NCBI RefSeq assembly: GCF_964340395.1
Contig: NC_135566.1
Span: 7,175,501-7,239,500 of the forward strand
Reading direction: 5' to 3'
From: Glandiceps talaboti
Taxonomy: Eukaryota > Hemichordata > Enteropneusta > Spengelidae
Length of the DNA: 64,000 bases
Below the pieces are notes generated by a model. The model worked only from the letters and a program-made list of their open reading frames with translations, was not told where the DNA came from and made no database searches. Every line of letters starts with the position of its first letter. The first letter of the stretch is position 1. Position numbers and translations under genes: made by a program. Shown here one piece after another: positions 1-14,682 of the stretch.

Positions 1-789
1 GTCATAATGATGGTGGAGTATACTATCATGCATAGTAAACAAAACTTTTACAGGTTTTGATGAATGAAAACCCAAGTTAAAATCGATAACTCGTACCACT
101 AGAGCTTTCTGCTTTTTACCACTTTCATTTTCAAAGGTCGTGAGACCTAGAACAGTGGTGTTGAAAGATGGAATCCAAAGAACATTAACATGAATGACCA
201 GAGCGAGGTAGATGGAATTTCAATACCTCTTGGTCGAGTACTCTAAATTGTGTACACAGTTTACCAAAGGAAGAATAAACGTACAAATAGTGTGCAGTAA
301 ATAGTTTTCACACCAAACAAGAATTGGGGGTGTAAGAAGTAATGTCAATTTGGTTTCTACAGAAAATTTGTCCATTGACTTGACAAGATCACAGAGGTCT
401 GTATTTTATACAGAATAGCCTATCTACTTATCTTATACGGTCTAATGATTCAGTTAAGATTTGCACACACTATTCGCCACTATGATATTACAATGATATC
501 CACACACAAATTCAAATCACCATCTTCAAAAACCCACTTTGCTGAACTACAATAAAGGTACCTTTCTGTGTGCTATCCATTGTTAATCATGAAATGTGCT
601 AGCATTGGAAGAAAAACTGGTTGTATAATATTCTGTACCAGATTAAAAGACAGTAATTATGTGTACAAGATTATATATTTCTATAGAATGTGCACCTATA
701 ACCCAGAGACTTGTCACTGGGTTTCAAATCATGAAATTCATTGACAAACCATCCATACACAGAAAATTTAGCACTCAACTACCTTATTT

Positions 790-912
790 TCACCTAAAGT
801 TTGGCACTTATGAACGGCAACATGTTTCACAGAAAGTTTGGACAGTGAACTGCAACATGTTTCAGAGAAGTTTTGGCATTCTGAACTGCAATATGTTTGA
901 CAGAAAGTTGGG
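790..912. repeat. Diverged tandem repeat, about 49-bp unit, 3 copies
   Basis: Three successive units each contain a 'GAACTGCAACATGTTTCA'-like core followed by 'AGAAAGTTTGG'. Cores lie near 815, 848 and 885. The open frame across it is a by-product of the repeat and is not called as a gene. Confidence 0.6.
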
Positions 913-2528
913 ATGCATGTCATATTTCATAGTACCATACCTGTCACAAGAGATGCCACTCTTTTGCCTTGTTAGAAGCCCACAACGTTCATTGTACATG
1001 TACAGTATGACTTCAAAGTAAGAAACATTACCTACAAGCATTGGAGGATTTAGTTGCATATCACATCATTTCTTGGCAACAACTTTCCAGTTGCAGTGTT
1101 TTAAGTCTTAGGACATGTTCCACTTTGTATGCAACTTGTAGTTTCTTTGCTTCTGTATTGTCATTGATTATTAGTATCTAGAAGCAACAAATCTGAGAGA
1201 AATTGTTCATGTCCCCAGTGATCAGTTATACATATATCCATCCAACCATACTGTACACCCATGTCTGTACATAATCTCTCTTAGAATGTTTAATTGTGAA
1301 CACAGATAGAGCAAAATACTTTATATTTCAGACATATAGTGTCAACACCTTCCTGAATTTCAACCAGTTTATGGAGAATTGGACGAATTCAGTACAGACT
1401 CTAAGGACATTTAAATATGATAGTGTAGATTTTTAGACACAAAAAAAATCAAACCTTGGAAAAACGAAACCCTGGATTCAGAGGGGTTTTGGTTTGTGTC
1501 TTCCCATATGAAATATTGTTGAATATGTTGTAAGAATGTCACAACTTTAAACTGAAAGGTGCTGTGGCATACATGTATTTCCTCCTTGTAAGAAATTTGA
1601 GGGGGGTGGGGGTGAGATGCACAGATGCAAATGCTTGATCATAATGTGTTTTACCTCTTAAAAGCCATGGCTGTTACATTATGTTACAGTACTATGCAAT
1701 CAATGGAAATGTTTTGACATCATACCCTTAGAACTCTCTATGGAGATTATAACCAAATGTTGCATTATATAATCGCACAATTTTTCTTTTGTGAAAGTAG
1801 AAAAATAATTATTTGGTGTAGTTATTTAAAGTCTGTGAAATTTGATTACAAATTTTCTTTAAGGTCGGTTTTTAATATCCCAACCAACGTAGAACAGTTA
1901 TTGATTGGTTCATTACTTGGTTAAACAGTGATGAAAGCACTTTGTGTAATGAGCCATAATATTGAGGAGTGGAATGCCAAAACATGGTGAAATGATGTAA
2001 TGTGATAGGTAGTATTTCCATACAGTTTGTGCATGAAACATGTACATAGCATTGGTACGACTAGTCTCTGTGATTTTAGCTAAGGTTTGGAAATGTTGTT
2101 AACAGGAGGAAAATCCGACAAAAAAATTTTCATAGATTTCCATCATACTCAAACTATAATTAATATAGGGAACCATGGTAACAGAGGAGGAAATTTGGTT
2201 AAATTTGCATATATTTTCATACCAGGTACCATTATTAGGGTAGGGAATGCTGTAGACTGGCACCAGTCCCTTGGGAAATTTTAATTGGTTCCCCCCAAGT
2301 TACAAATACAATGTAGTCTCCCCAAGGGTTTATTGTTCACCCAACTGTTTGCAGTCATTCATTCAGGCCACTATTTTACACAAAAGAACACACCTGGTTA
2401 CACAATTTTTGTATTCAAATAAAAGGGTGAAAAAGCCCAGAGACTTAGGTGTAAGTCTAGGAATCCTAGCAAAACAGTGGAGGAACTCAGTTACTTCTTA
2501 CCTCTACTTACTGACCTTAAACAAAAAA

Positions 2529-2688
2529 CACTTTCTCTAACTAGGTTTAGGATTCACATTCCTTGAACATATCCAATTATTTATCGAATAACCCATATAT
2601 CAGGATTCGTCCATGGTAAGGGTAACTCAGTAAATCATTGGATATGTACAAGGAAGTGAATCCTAAATCTAGTTCGACAAAGTAAGAC
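2529..2688. mobile_element. MITE-like inverted repeat, arms about 45 bp
   Basis: The left arm (about 2529-2572) contains 'TTTAGGATTCAC' and 'CATATCCA'. The right arm (about 2640-2688) is its reverse complement with a few mismatches ('TGGATATG', 'GTGAATCCTAAA'). About 65 bp separate the arms. There is no coding capacity. This looks like a small non-autonomous element or foldback; I could not define a target-site duplication. Confidence 0.5.
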
Positions 2689-4962
2689 TCCACCTGCAAA
2701 ATCTTTGTATAGCTGTAAACTCATCTGAGTTATCAAATAGACTCAAAATTACGATAATATGACCTATCTTTGATAAGGTAGTGTTTTATACCATCAATTC
2801 AAGGTAATTATTGAAAACTACAGATTGTTTGCATGGTTGATTACCATTAAAACTGAAATAATATTTGGACAGTAAACACTAGAAAGTTTACAAAATTATA
2901 GAATTTCAGTAATGGTAGACTCTTATCCAAAATAATATATCATATTGAGTTTGCAATGCAGTTCTTACAATAGAGTGCCATTAGTAGTTTCCTGTATTGA
3001 TACTGGTATATATTGTATAAATGTCAAACACATAGTGCTGTCAATAGGCCATTGCAGACTGCAAACAGGAAATTGAGAATATAGCGCCCTCGCTCAAATT
3101 GGGGGTTTCATCACCTCATAGTACTTACCGTTTCTTAAGAGCTTTGTTCCTTGGTATTCTGTAGAAGTGTAAATCAGGCATTCTCATTCATTCAGTGAAT
3201 TCATTCAGTGCTCTCATGTGGCGTGGGGAAACCTATGGTATTGTGTCAGATGTATGTAACAGGTCCCCACAAAAGAAGAAACGACAGTAAATGTAACGGC
3301 CAAAAAGAAATCGTGCCGTGTACACTACATCAGATTGGGGTGAGACCTGGTACATGTTGAGTGTGTGCAAACCAATAGTTTGCATTGAGACAACAACTTG
3401 TTGTAAGTAGTTAACTTTAACCTTTTATAGGTGAGCTCTGGCAATCAGTTGTCATAAAAACCAATCAATTATATGTATTGTAAGATTTAAAAGTCAAAAT
3501 ACCAAACAGAGGTCATTCTTTTTATGTGTACATATTATGCTATAAATTTTTATGAGTGGTTGTGATAATTAGAAGAGAGGAATTTCATCAGATTACAAGT
3601 CCAAGTACCAACATTAAATTACGAATTGAAATTCGAATGTCTTTTGATCAAAGTTCTTACTGCCTGAGATTTGCTACCAAATGTTTTGACCAAAATTTTT
3701 AGCACATTTGTGTCTTGTTACTTTACCGCCAAATTTATTTTATCACCAAATTTAATGTTTTTGGTGGAAAGTTTTAGTACATATGAGAAATTTCTAGAAA
3801 TTTCTACCATCCAGTAATTTTGCCATCAAATTATTTGAACAAAAGTCTTAGTAGCCGGTAATTACTGGCCCCAAATTTTTTTTCATCAAAGTTCTATTAT
3901 CTGTATCCTTACCGCCAATTTATTTGACCAAAATAATTGCTACTGTTCAACTTTTCAAGAAGTGATGGGCATATTTCAGATTGAAATGAAGGAAATAATC
4001 TTTATGAATCATTTTTGTACTAAAAATAGTCTGAAACTGGTGAAAGTCATGACATGAGGAACGATTTGATAAAAACATGTCACTGTACTTTTCGCATGTC
4101 TGTGATACTCAAATGGTTTATATTGGTGCTCCTTATACCAAACTCTATACTCAAGGATGAAGAATACACACTCATAAGTTGATTTATATTTTAAATTGGA
4201 CAGTTTATACTAGCCTAGTAGGTGTATTTCATTTTTAATGGGTAGCCTTCATACAAGTGCTAGACCTTCATGTCAATCCCGTGATCTAACCAAGCCATAT
4301 AAAAAAAATTAAAACTAATCAAAAAACTTGTCTAACATAATCCCATCATTAGCTCCTCTAATGTAACCCTGTCATATACAACCAGCCAGCAAAATGCATA
4401 CACTAGTAAATACATTTTTTTTGAATGAATGAATCAGTGAAATTAGGAACAAAGTCAGAAAAATGACTGTCATAAAACGCACAAGTCTCTACTGTACAAT
4501 ATATACCGCCATGTTTTTTGTAGGATCAGCAGAAATATATGCTCTACCTTGTGTGAATGCAAAAATGACAGATAATTACCAAAGAAAGTGCAAATAATAA
4601 TTAAAATGTCATGTTTGATCTTTCTTCTTGTGTTCTTGACACTAAAAGAAGTAATTACACTAGTGTTATATCATGGATTCTCGTTACCTGCAAATAACGT
4701 GTACCTCAAGTCTAAAGGATCAAAATAGAACAAGAAGGTTGACTTACAAAATGCACACTAGCCCAGGATATTGGTGCTATGGGTGGGTGGCTCAGTGTCA
4801 CACTTTATGATCATGTAATGAAGCATGAAACAATTTGTGGCAGGATTCTGTTTGCTTTTACATAAACACAACCTAGGTATAATGATTTCCTTGTAAGTGT
4901 TAGCATTGATTTAATATCTCAGTATTACTTGTATTTACTGAAATCTTTTCGACTTCCAATCC

Positions 4963-5308
4963 AAGGTATTTCAGGATGAATGTTCATGGACTCTTCCTAG
5001 TGTGTCAAATGGAAAATTTTACTAACAGAAATTTTTAGTCAAAATTTTCATTTGATTTCAAAGTATTGCTCAGTAGCTTGAGTTACTACTACTGTGGAAA
5101 GTCAACTATCAGCTTAAAGCTTTTCAGCTAATCTTTGGTATTCCAGGATAAATGTTCATGCACTCTTCATAGTGTGTCAAATGGAAAACTTTACTAAAAG
5201 AAATTTTTAGTCAAAATTTTCATTTGATTTCAAAGTATTGCTCAGTAGCCTGAGTTACTACTACTGTGGAAAGTCAACTTTCAGCTTAAACTTTTCAGCT
5301 TATCTTTG
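4963..5308. repeat. Tandem duplication, 172-bp period
   Basis: Two adjacent copies start at about 4963 and 5135. They share 'TGTTCATG' (4981 and 5153), 'GTGTGTCAAATGGAAAA', 'TCAAAGTATTGCTCAGTAG' and 'TACTACTACTGTGGAAAGTC' with only scattered substitutions. The high identity implies a recent duplication. No coding potential is seen. Confidence 0.75.
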
Positions 5309-6689
5309 GTTTCCCCCTCACACCAAAATTTAAAATCCCCATGTGCATAGATTCCAGGCAAACCTTGCTCATGCAATGTATTTTCTGTTACATGTGACAG
5401 AATTTGATTTCTTTGACGAAACTGGAGACCCACTGATGAAAAAGAGCTCAATGTCTTTGAAATATTTGGGTTAGAACTGTATGGGTCATGATGATATTAT
5501 TTATATTCAGAATCTCAATGTAAAGCCTTTTTCTATTACATGATAATATGTACATTTTGTATCATAGTATTCTCATTTTTGTATTAATTCATATCTGCAC
5601 CTTCATCTCTTATTATTTACACATATGGCACTCACATTCATATTCAAACTAGGTCAAACTGGTTAGTAGTCAGGGGCAACGTGCCATTGCATTTGTGAGT
5701 CTGCATCATCACTACCAGTATACCATCTAGTATGAATGAAAATGTTTTTGCATTGTGAGTTGAAATGGCTTTTCTCGTTCGTCACCACATATTAAAAGAT
5801 AGAGGAACGCCAAATTTAGATTTGTCACAAGACATTGGTGTGTGTCAGGTAACAGATCACATTGGTACAGCTGGCATACTGACCTGTACATACCGTTATT
5901 CTAAGATAGTAACACAGTAACAGGTTTTAACTTTAACCCTGTTGTGGTGAAGGGCAAAGAGAGGTGTATGATAAATTGCTGACAACCTCAACTTGTAAAT
6001 TTATGGTCAAGATTAGAGTTATTTATGGTAGAAGTAGTGTGAAAATTACTTCAAACTGTTCTGAAATACAGATAAATCCTTTACTTTGGTAAATAAAATT
6101 GACCAAGTTCAATATTTGTACAGGAAAAAGATGTGAGACAAAAAATTTATCTAAAGTGCAATGCAACATTTTGAATGAGAAAAAGATACTCTAAGTTTAA
6201 TAGTTGTATAAAGTGAAGAAAAAAAATTGTAAGACAAACAAATTTTCGAGCACAAAAATTTGGAAGAGAAAAAGTAACCTAAAATAATGTAAGAAAAAAA
6301 TGATCTTATGCAAAATTTTGAAAGAGAAAAAAAAAGATATGGTGGTGAAGATTTGAGAGAATTATCTCTAAAAATAATTCTTTGCCAGAACATTTTCCGA
6401 CTTCCTGTATGTCTACTTTGCCTGTTATGTCATCAAGTATGTTTTGAAAGGAAAAGTAAAAAAAAAATGGTGGTGATGAAGAAGAGAGAGAGAATTATCT
6501 TCAAGGCACTTCCCCCATCATCTGTATGCTTTCAGTGACAGTAACTTAAAACAAATCACCAAGTGTGACGCAAAACACTCAATAAAAGTACGTTAATTTA
6601 AGTTCATTGCTGTAAAATTCTCCTGGTCTATAAATTATAGTTTCAAGTAATATAATTACTATAGAGAGTGTAGTGTTGAAGTCTGTGTA

Positions 6690-7250
6690 CAGTAAGTGTC
6701 ACGGCAAAGGAGGCTCAGGCTAATCTTGTTTTATGGCATTAGTGGTAGTATTTTAATGTCCAAGTTCTCTTACTTACTGTGTGCAAGTTTATAGCACAAC
6801 AGTGTTGTCACTCTCTGCAGTCTATAAAGTTGAAATTAGAAATGAGAATGCCGTTATGGATGCAAGGTGGTCTGTTACATCCAAGTTCATGCCATGTGAT
6901 CTGTTACGTTCAAGTTTGGTACCAGATGGTCTGTAATGTTCAAGTTCTTAATCAATGATAGAATCATGATGTCACTACATGTCTGTGCATGATCATATAA
7001 AACTTGATAAGAATGCTACGGATGCCAGGTGGACTGTTTGTAATGTTCCAGTTCTTCTATTAACTATAAGTTTATAGTCAATGACACAGTAGACAAGTGT
7101 TGTCACTGTATGTGATGTATATAAAGATACCAAGATTGCCAGGTGGACTGTTAGCGTTCAGGTTCTGTCCTGTATCAGCTATACAGGACTACAGTGTTGT
7201 CACTATCTGCAATGTACATAGCACATGGCAGATACCAAAACTGCTGGGTG
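6690..7250. repeat. Diverged tandem repeats, roughly 110-170 bp period
   Basis: Phrases such as 'GATGCCAGGTGGACTGTT', 'ATTGCCAGGTGGACTGTTAG' and 'AGTGTTGTCACT' followed by a T/C-rich 'GTTCTT' tract recur several times with variable spacing. The copies are strongly diverged. Open frames on both strands across them lack family motifs. Confidence 0.45.
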
Positions 7251-8384
7251 GTCTTGCAATGTACATGTTTGTGGTCAACCACACATTGTCTGAACTCGGT
7301 CAGAAAGACTACATCATCAGTGTCCCTAAAAATAATGTCCTTAAACAAGGTCATGCTACAAAGCAAACAACAAGATATATAAACATATAAACATGTAAAC
7401 ATGTAAAATGATTGGTTTCCAACCCTCAACATTTAAATGATGTGGGGGGTGGGGGGGGGGAGGGGAGAATGATGATAGATATACCTGCTTATATATCTTG
7501 TAGTATTTTTTATTATCGGTAACATATCTTCATACAGTATTCAATTTTATGAGATAAATATTCTCATGTGACCTATGACTTTTGACTTGTTTTGGTTTCC
7601 ATTTTGCTAATATATTTCAAAATCTATATCTTCAGAATTTATGACACAGCAATACAAGTTATTAATATTACATCAATAGTTGCTAAAAAGTTGTATAAAT
7701 ATATCTCAAATACTTCATGTTACTATGCTTAAACTTTTTCCGTTACTTTGTTGAAGAAAAACTTAAACCCATTGTCAAGTAAAGTGAGGGAACCACCATA
7801 GAACTTTCCATAAAAGAGGTCAAAATGATATCTAATTAAATAATTTCAGAATTGAATATGGCCACCACTTCTGTGTTAACTGTACGGGTTTGTATATTTG
7901 TATCTTTTTGGTCCAACTCACTAGTAAGTAGGTATATATTGTTTTAGAACAAGTCAGTGGGTTGTTTAAACCTGGGCTTGTGTTTTTGGACTAACTTAAG
8001 TGGGCGGGTATCAAATTTGCCCTACTTAACTGGGTGTGTATCTGATTGTCTTATTTGTATGTTTTGATGACACCCAGTATCACTGGTTACATCATATCAG
8101 TAGTGACAAGATGGCTGACTGGTTTCTAGTAGCAACTGCCTTTAACGCCCCCAGTAGCTGATTGTCAGTAAAGTTAGAAGTAAGGTTTATAGGTCAACCA
8201 TCTAAATGTGTATTAATGGACCATTGCTATGTGACGTCATGCTGGCTTTTACAGGCACTTCCACAGATCAAATTTTGTGATATACTGTTGCTGGTATTCA
8301 ATACCTGCAAATTGCTACTGTTTATTAAAGTGTAATCTAGATGTTCAATTGATATCAGTAGTTAATGGAGAGACTTGTGAAAAG

Positions 8385-8402
8385 AAAATGTGTGTGTATG
8401 TA

Positions 8403-8456
<54 letters not shown>

Positions 8457-8725
8457 TGTCTGTCTCTGTCTGTCTGTCTCTGTCTGTATGTATGTATGTC
8501 TGTCTGTATGTGTCTGTCTGTCTGTATGTATGTGTCTGTCTGTCTGTATGTATTGTATGTATGTATGTATGTATGTATGTATGTATGTATGTATGTATGT
8601 ATGTATGTACATGTATGTGCGTATGTACAGATGTACGTATGTGTGTATGTATGTATGTATGTATGTATGTACGTACGTACTTACGTACGTACGTACGTAC
8701 GTACGTATGTATGTATGTATGTATG

Positions 8726-8756
<31 letters not shown>

Positions 8757-8860
8757 CAGTATGTATGTATGTATGTATGTGTGTTTGTGTGTCTGTCTGT
8801 CTGTCTGTCTGTCTGTGTGCCTGTGTCTGTTTCTGTTTCTGTCTGTCTATGTACATATAT
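8385..8860. repeat. Compound microsatellite (TG)n / (TGTC)n / (TATG)n / (TACG)n
   Basis: About 475 bp of almost pure short tandem repeats: (TG)n at 8400-8455, TGTC/TATG mixtures to 8545, long (TATG)n, a (TACG)n block near 8668-8707, then (TATG)n and (TGTC)n. Frames of up to 238 codons are open on both strands only because the repeat units lack stop codons; they are not genes. Confidence 0.95.
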
Positions 8861-10784
8861 ATACAATTGTGCACGTGTGTACATGCATGCATGAGTAAGC
8901 AATGCATGAATGTGTACATGTGCATGAACATGACATACATGTGCAATTGTTTGAATGTATATGTTGTTTCTCAGTGTGACATACATGTGTGCATTCATGT
9001 ATCACTATCAGTGAGCGTGATGTATGTGTTTTATTGTGGTGTGTCAAGTGTTTCTGTTTGTGCTATGCCTTTTTTACTTTCTGTCAAAACACACTTGGTG
9101 ATTTGACAGGCAGTGAACACATACAGCTATCGACTGATGGTGGTGTTCTGTAGTATATGCGTACTGTATGTACTTGTGTGTGTGTTGGCGTGTGGGTGGC
9201 ATGGGGGAAACAGTGTATTGTGTTTTGTCAATTTTTAATCTCAAAGTCTGTGCTCGACATTAGAACGTGTCACCTTTTATAACATAAAGTGGAAAAATTT
9301 ACTGAGAATGCTTTTCCTCATATTCATCATTTTCCATAACCAAAATGAAGAAATATTAACAAAAGCAAAATCCATGGTATTTCAGTAATGGAACAGTTCA
9401 AAGGTCGATTGTACTCTTACTGGCTCTCGGATAACCCACACGTACATGGACTGCAAACTCTTCAAACATTAATATTCCAACTAAACAATGTACACCATAC
9501 TAGCTAATGGATTTCTAATACCCAGCAGAGCAGTAGAAACATGGAACTATGCGTGATCCAGGGGTGCTGGAAATAGTGATATATATGGAATAAAACTCAT
9601 GCTGTTTGAATCGGTTAATTTAATACCGGGTGATTGTGGACAAATATCCTACCATATATAATGGCTTTTTTTGTTAGATCTACGTTCCAGGAAATAACTG
9701 TTTCTGTGGCAATAGGTCACAACATTCACAGCAACTGTTGCCATGGTTATCTGATTTATTGGATTTGGTACTTGAAAGGACTATTGATTTTAGATCTGTT
9801 ACTGATAAGGATATTACACACCTTAAATTGTTGTAGCAAAGTCTGATTTTATATCCATTACCGGTAGTTGTCATGCCGAGGCTCAGAAATAAATATGTAA
9901 ATATACGTTATTACTTCACATTTGTGAAGTATGTGGGTAGCCATCCTCCATTTTTGATAGAAAAAATGATATTGCTAAATACTTATATCATCAGTGTAAT
10001 GAATATTTAATACATTCTTATATGCTAACTACCGTGAGGCAATGTGTATCCAAGGCAAGGACCTCCACTGAACAATGAATGAAGGACAAGTTTCAACTTG
10101 GATCATTTTTTTCAGCAATCAAGTGTAAAGTATGTGATGTAAAATGATGAAGTGACTCCAAAATCTAAAGTTTTTGAAACTGCCTTTATTACCTCCAGTG
10201 GCCTTTAACATATAGAGCTTACTAAAGGTGTCCATTACTGTATAGGTTGCCAAGTGTTGTGGTCAGTTCATAGGCATCATGGTACAGACAACGTACACCA
10301 CTTTGTCCGCAGAAAAGTGACTACCATAGTCATTTTTAAAAACATGATAGACTTTTTGATACTATTAAACAAGATGTTTATTGAGAAACGGGATTTGTTG
10401 GACAAAAATATTGTTATTGGTTGTATTGTAACACTATGCAACTAGCATTTACTAGGTAGGTTGTCTGGAGAAACTAGACATGATTGAAATACATTTCATA
10501 ATACCACTTTACCCCTGACAACTGAAATTGTGACCTAGTTTGAATGTAAATATGAAATGTACGTGTGAAAATAAGAGATGACGATACATTTGCACATTGA
10601 ACATTGAGAGACAGGAGGTATTGTATAAGTAGGAAATACACGTTGGCGTTAACGTGTCTCGGTATATTTCCTTAAATATACAGACATTTTGTAAATGCAT
10701 ATTAAAGAGAATTTTTTTTTCATTGTCAAATGAATATCAGAAGAAAAGAACATTCTCAATTTGATTCAGATACATGTATTTTTA

Positions 10785-10788
10785 ATTA

Positions 10789-10826
<38 letters not shown>
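10785..10826. repeat. (GATT)n microsatellite
   Basis: About ten consecutive GATT units. A shorter run of the same unit occurs at about 26758-26790. Confidence 0.9.
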
Positions 10827-10827
<1 letters not shown>

Positions 10828-13800
10828 TATATATTTATTCAAAGCAATGTATCCATCAATGGGTTTTCATACATTGACAAAAATACATCACATATACAGC
10901 AAATAGATGAAACGAGAGTCGTACACATATGCATGCATGAATACTTCTTGAGTGGCCCTAAACTACCATTATGTATACTTGAATCTCAGTAATTTTCATA
11001 CAGTCGAGATGAGTATTAAAGTAGGAAAGAATGACAATATTGGATTTCTGTGCCTTCAAGCATGTACAGAAATAAATTACTTTATGTGGAGTCACACATT
11101 GTTAAATTTCATGATTTAAAAATATGACCTGAAAATCCAAATTGCTTTGTATTGGCAATACACAAACAACCTGGTTAAAATCTAATGTAGTGGTAGGCTA
11201 GTTGTTCTGTTTGATCTTTTACATTCGTAGTTATGTTCATTCATTGTCATTTGTTTTATATATTCGTGTTTTCCTCATGGTCACTGCTGCTGACTAAGAC
11301 GAAAACTTGAACATGAAATACTAAGGACAACCCAAACAAAAAGCCAAAGGCATACGAGACTAATATATGGTATGGTGAATAATCAGTGGAAATCAATTTA
11401 TGGGATTTTAATCAGATTTAAGCAAGAAATTCAGTGCCATAGGCAAGACTTGAAATTAGCTCAGTAGGAGATTTGATGATGACGATTCCTACATGTACTT
11501 GCAATGAAATCAACTTATTACTAAGAGCAGAGCAACTTTGAAATAAGTACAAGCAACAATCACCTGTCTACAAATCCACAAACATCCGCGATATATGAGA
11601 AACTATGTTGGTTACTAGTATTTGCCTGGTTTATCCTTCTCTGTTACCGGGTTTCTTAAACCTTAGTAAAAACACTGGTGATATTTCCGTGTGTACGTTA
11701 GAGCAATAGATATAGAAGTAAAGGCAGGTATACTGTATATATTCAGACACATGCCCACACACATCCATTTGTAGACGGGGACACAGAAGACACATCAAAC
11801 TGACACACATGTCCAGGTATCACTCGGGAAGGGGAAATTTAGTATTAAAATATACTCCATGTGTGTTCTTTTACTGATACTGTGTCCTGGTATTTGAAAA
11901 AGGGGGAATACATGTATGATGAGTACTGCACACAACACAGGTAATTATTCACCGCTTTGATTCCTCCCTAAACAGAATCAATGACAAAAATTTCATTAAG
12001 TGCATTTTTTCACACATATTCTAGAGAGTTGCCGACAAATTTTAATCCTAAGAGTGTAGAGAAGTTCATAGTATCCTAATTTCTATGCTGTGAAGTTCTT
12101 TACATTTGTAAAACTCAGAAAATGTTCAGTAAGACATATCTTACAATCTATTCATGGTACTTCAGTTTTATTGTCCAAGCACGGACACTAATATTTCAGC
12201 CAACCCAGCTTCTCTCTATAATTGAATGAGTTGCCACAGTTACACTCGTAAAAAATGTCCATAAAAACAATGCAGTATTGTTGCTGTGGAGTTGACAGTG
12301 CAAGAAGAAAGCAAGCAGAGAAGAATAATGAAGTTATAGTGAATTGTAGTCAAAAGAATGGCCATTCTGTCCGACCGTATACTGTCTTCAGTAATTTTCA
12401 ATAGAGGGCCTGACCTTAATACTGTATATTGTAAACACTGACAGAAACTTACAGTGATGTATATCAAGTTGTCGGATTACTTTTGATCAGAATTCTGAAA
12501 CTAAGACTTAAATTTAGATGAACTATTTCAAGAACATATATTCAGTAAAAGTGTTACACATTACAAAGAATTGCAATAAATGCATTGGAATTTATAATCA
12601 AGGTTTACTTGTTGATAAAAATTCACAACTTTCCATGATTGGCAATGAATATTCAAAAGTGTACAACTGTGAGTGTGAATATGTGAAGAGTAAAGAATTC
12701 AAAGTCTATTCATAATGTTTTGCAAGTTATATCTAAAGGAAAGTTTGTGCCATATTTTAGATTACTGTATACATCATAAGGTTTGGTATATATCTAACTG
12801 TCTATATCTGTCATTGTATTAGTTAAGGACCTGTTCTGTGCAATAGCTTTCACACGTTCCTAGCGTGTAGATTTTGCTATTGCCCACCATGCCATTTTAC
12901 ACTAACAGCCAGCTATTCAAACCTAAATTAGAGTATGATTTCCTGCCAGTTCAATCCCACTTAGATACGTTTATGATATGTTACATGAAATCTATCCATT
13001 CCTGATTGGCTGATCCTGGTTATTGAGATGGGTTCATTAATATTCATGCTGTCCATTTACGTCAGCTCACAGTGGGAAAAATAGAAACTCAATACGAATT
13101 TTGCTGTCTTTCTGGCCGAAACCTTCATTACATCAAAGACCACTTGCAAATCACGAGACGGAGAGGAGATGGCAAAAATCCTGACATAACTGAATGTCAG
13201 ACCAGGTTCATTGATTCAATGATAAAAATTCCACTATTGGTTTCTGTAATCATGGATAATTTCATCATTGTAAAACCGGTGGCCTCTTTATGACAGTGTC
13301 CAAGATACACTGCCAAGATGTTCTATTACATCAGCAGGAATATATGCTTTGGTTTGTACAAATGGGATGTTTTCCACTATGGTTCCCTGATTGATGGATA
13401 AATTCTGATAAAATCCACAGATGGATTCCTCACGGGGTTTCCTCATCCATGAATGAATTCCACTGTGTGTTCCATCATTCATAGATGAATTCCAGCAGTA
13501 CTGTTGCTTTGCTCCATTCTCACAATCTAGAGCCTCTTTTTCATCTCTGGCGCATCAATGGTGCATCACGGACGGTGCCATGAAAGAGGCTATGGTTTAC
13601 TACAACGGGTTCCGTCATAGGGAATCTATAATACACGGAATCCTTTATGGATGCTATCAAAAAGCTGAGTTTCTAACAATGGAATACATTGTACAGAATA
13701 GATCCCTACTAGGTCCAAAGCTATTATGGTATAAAAACCACAGATTGAGTAATATTTGTTTTGAAGCGACAGCTGTCACTCAGTTAGGCAACTGAACCTT

Positions 13801-14682
13801 CTATCATTCAAACAGAGATAAATTTTCCATCAACTTTTATTACATTGATTGCTTTGTATCATTCTATGAATTTACATTTCGCCCAAAGTATCAATTGTGT
13901 CAAAATACGACATATTTCAGTCAGCTTTGAAACAATTACAATTCACATGACGGCTTTTGTGTCGTTGTTTGAATTCAAATTTTTGCCAATTTAAAATAGT
14001 GTAAAAGAATGCAAGGAGTAATCTAGAAAAATTGAATAGTTTGACTGGAGATAACGTTACCTAGGAGTTTTATAAAAGATACCCACTTAAAAGGCATAGA
14101 TAGTAATTTAACAAATGCATGAGAAGGCTATTCACAGGATGAAATGGAAAGGGTCATCACAATGTCAGAGCCCTTGAAAGACTTCCTAAAGGTCAAAGGT
14201 CATAAACATCTGTTTCTGAAGGGTGTAGAAGAAAAAAAAATTGAAAATGGGTAAAATGCAGGAAACTACAAAATTGTGTTTAAAATAAACGATAAATAAA
14301 AAAATCATGAGCATACTACAGTGTGATATTCATCAAAAAGAAAAAGCTTTTGTGAAAGATGTCAGACAAACAACCTGCCTATGGAGAAGTGTAGATGTTA
14401 CAGCATTGTTTTACATCCAAGATACAATACAGAATGAAATCATGAAGTATCGGGTCTTGTCTGACCTTCACAGTTGAGTTGAGTTGAATGGTATCCTATG
14501 ACACAAATCTTGACCACAAAATGAGAAACATGATCCGAGAACAGATTGCTGTTACAAAATATCGTATGCACTCACCTGGAATGTATCGAAGTAGAAGAGA
14601 TCATTTGCTGCTGTAGAAGAATCCTATGTACTACTATGTGTAGGATAGCCTGTTTTAGTCTAGTTGTTATATGACATGTTAC

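Larger units (their letters stand above)
1..8300. other. Gene-free stretch, AT-rich, with diverged repeats
   Basis: I see no exon with both a recognisable protein family and splice signals. Open frames here are short, without family motifs, and broken by A/T runs. The stretch holds a short tandem array (about 790-912), an inverted-repeat element (2529-2688), motif-rich AT sequence at 3.6-3.95 kb repeating an 'ACCGCCAAATTTATTT'-like phrase, a 172-bp tandem duplication (4963-5308), and diverged repeats at 6.7-7.25 kb. A short frame at 5401-5474 follows an AG acceptor-like site, but it has no matching donor or family and is not called. Confidence 0.6.

Noticed and set aside
5401-5474. Possible exon encoding EFDFFDETGDPLMKK
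   Set aside because: Preceded by an AG but without a clear polypyrimidine tract, a good donor or a family match; single isolated frame.
8277-9106. Long overlapping open frames on both strands (up to 238 codons)
   Set aside because: They translate (TATG)n, (TG)n and (TGTC)n repeats into CMYV/HTYI peptides on both strands; no family, no splice context.
12838-12885. Imperfect stem-loop with GCAATAGC / GCTATTGC ends
   Set aside because: Several bulges and no evidence of expression; not better than chance hairpins in AT-rich DNA.
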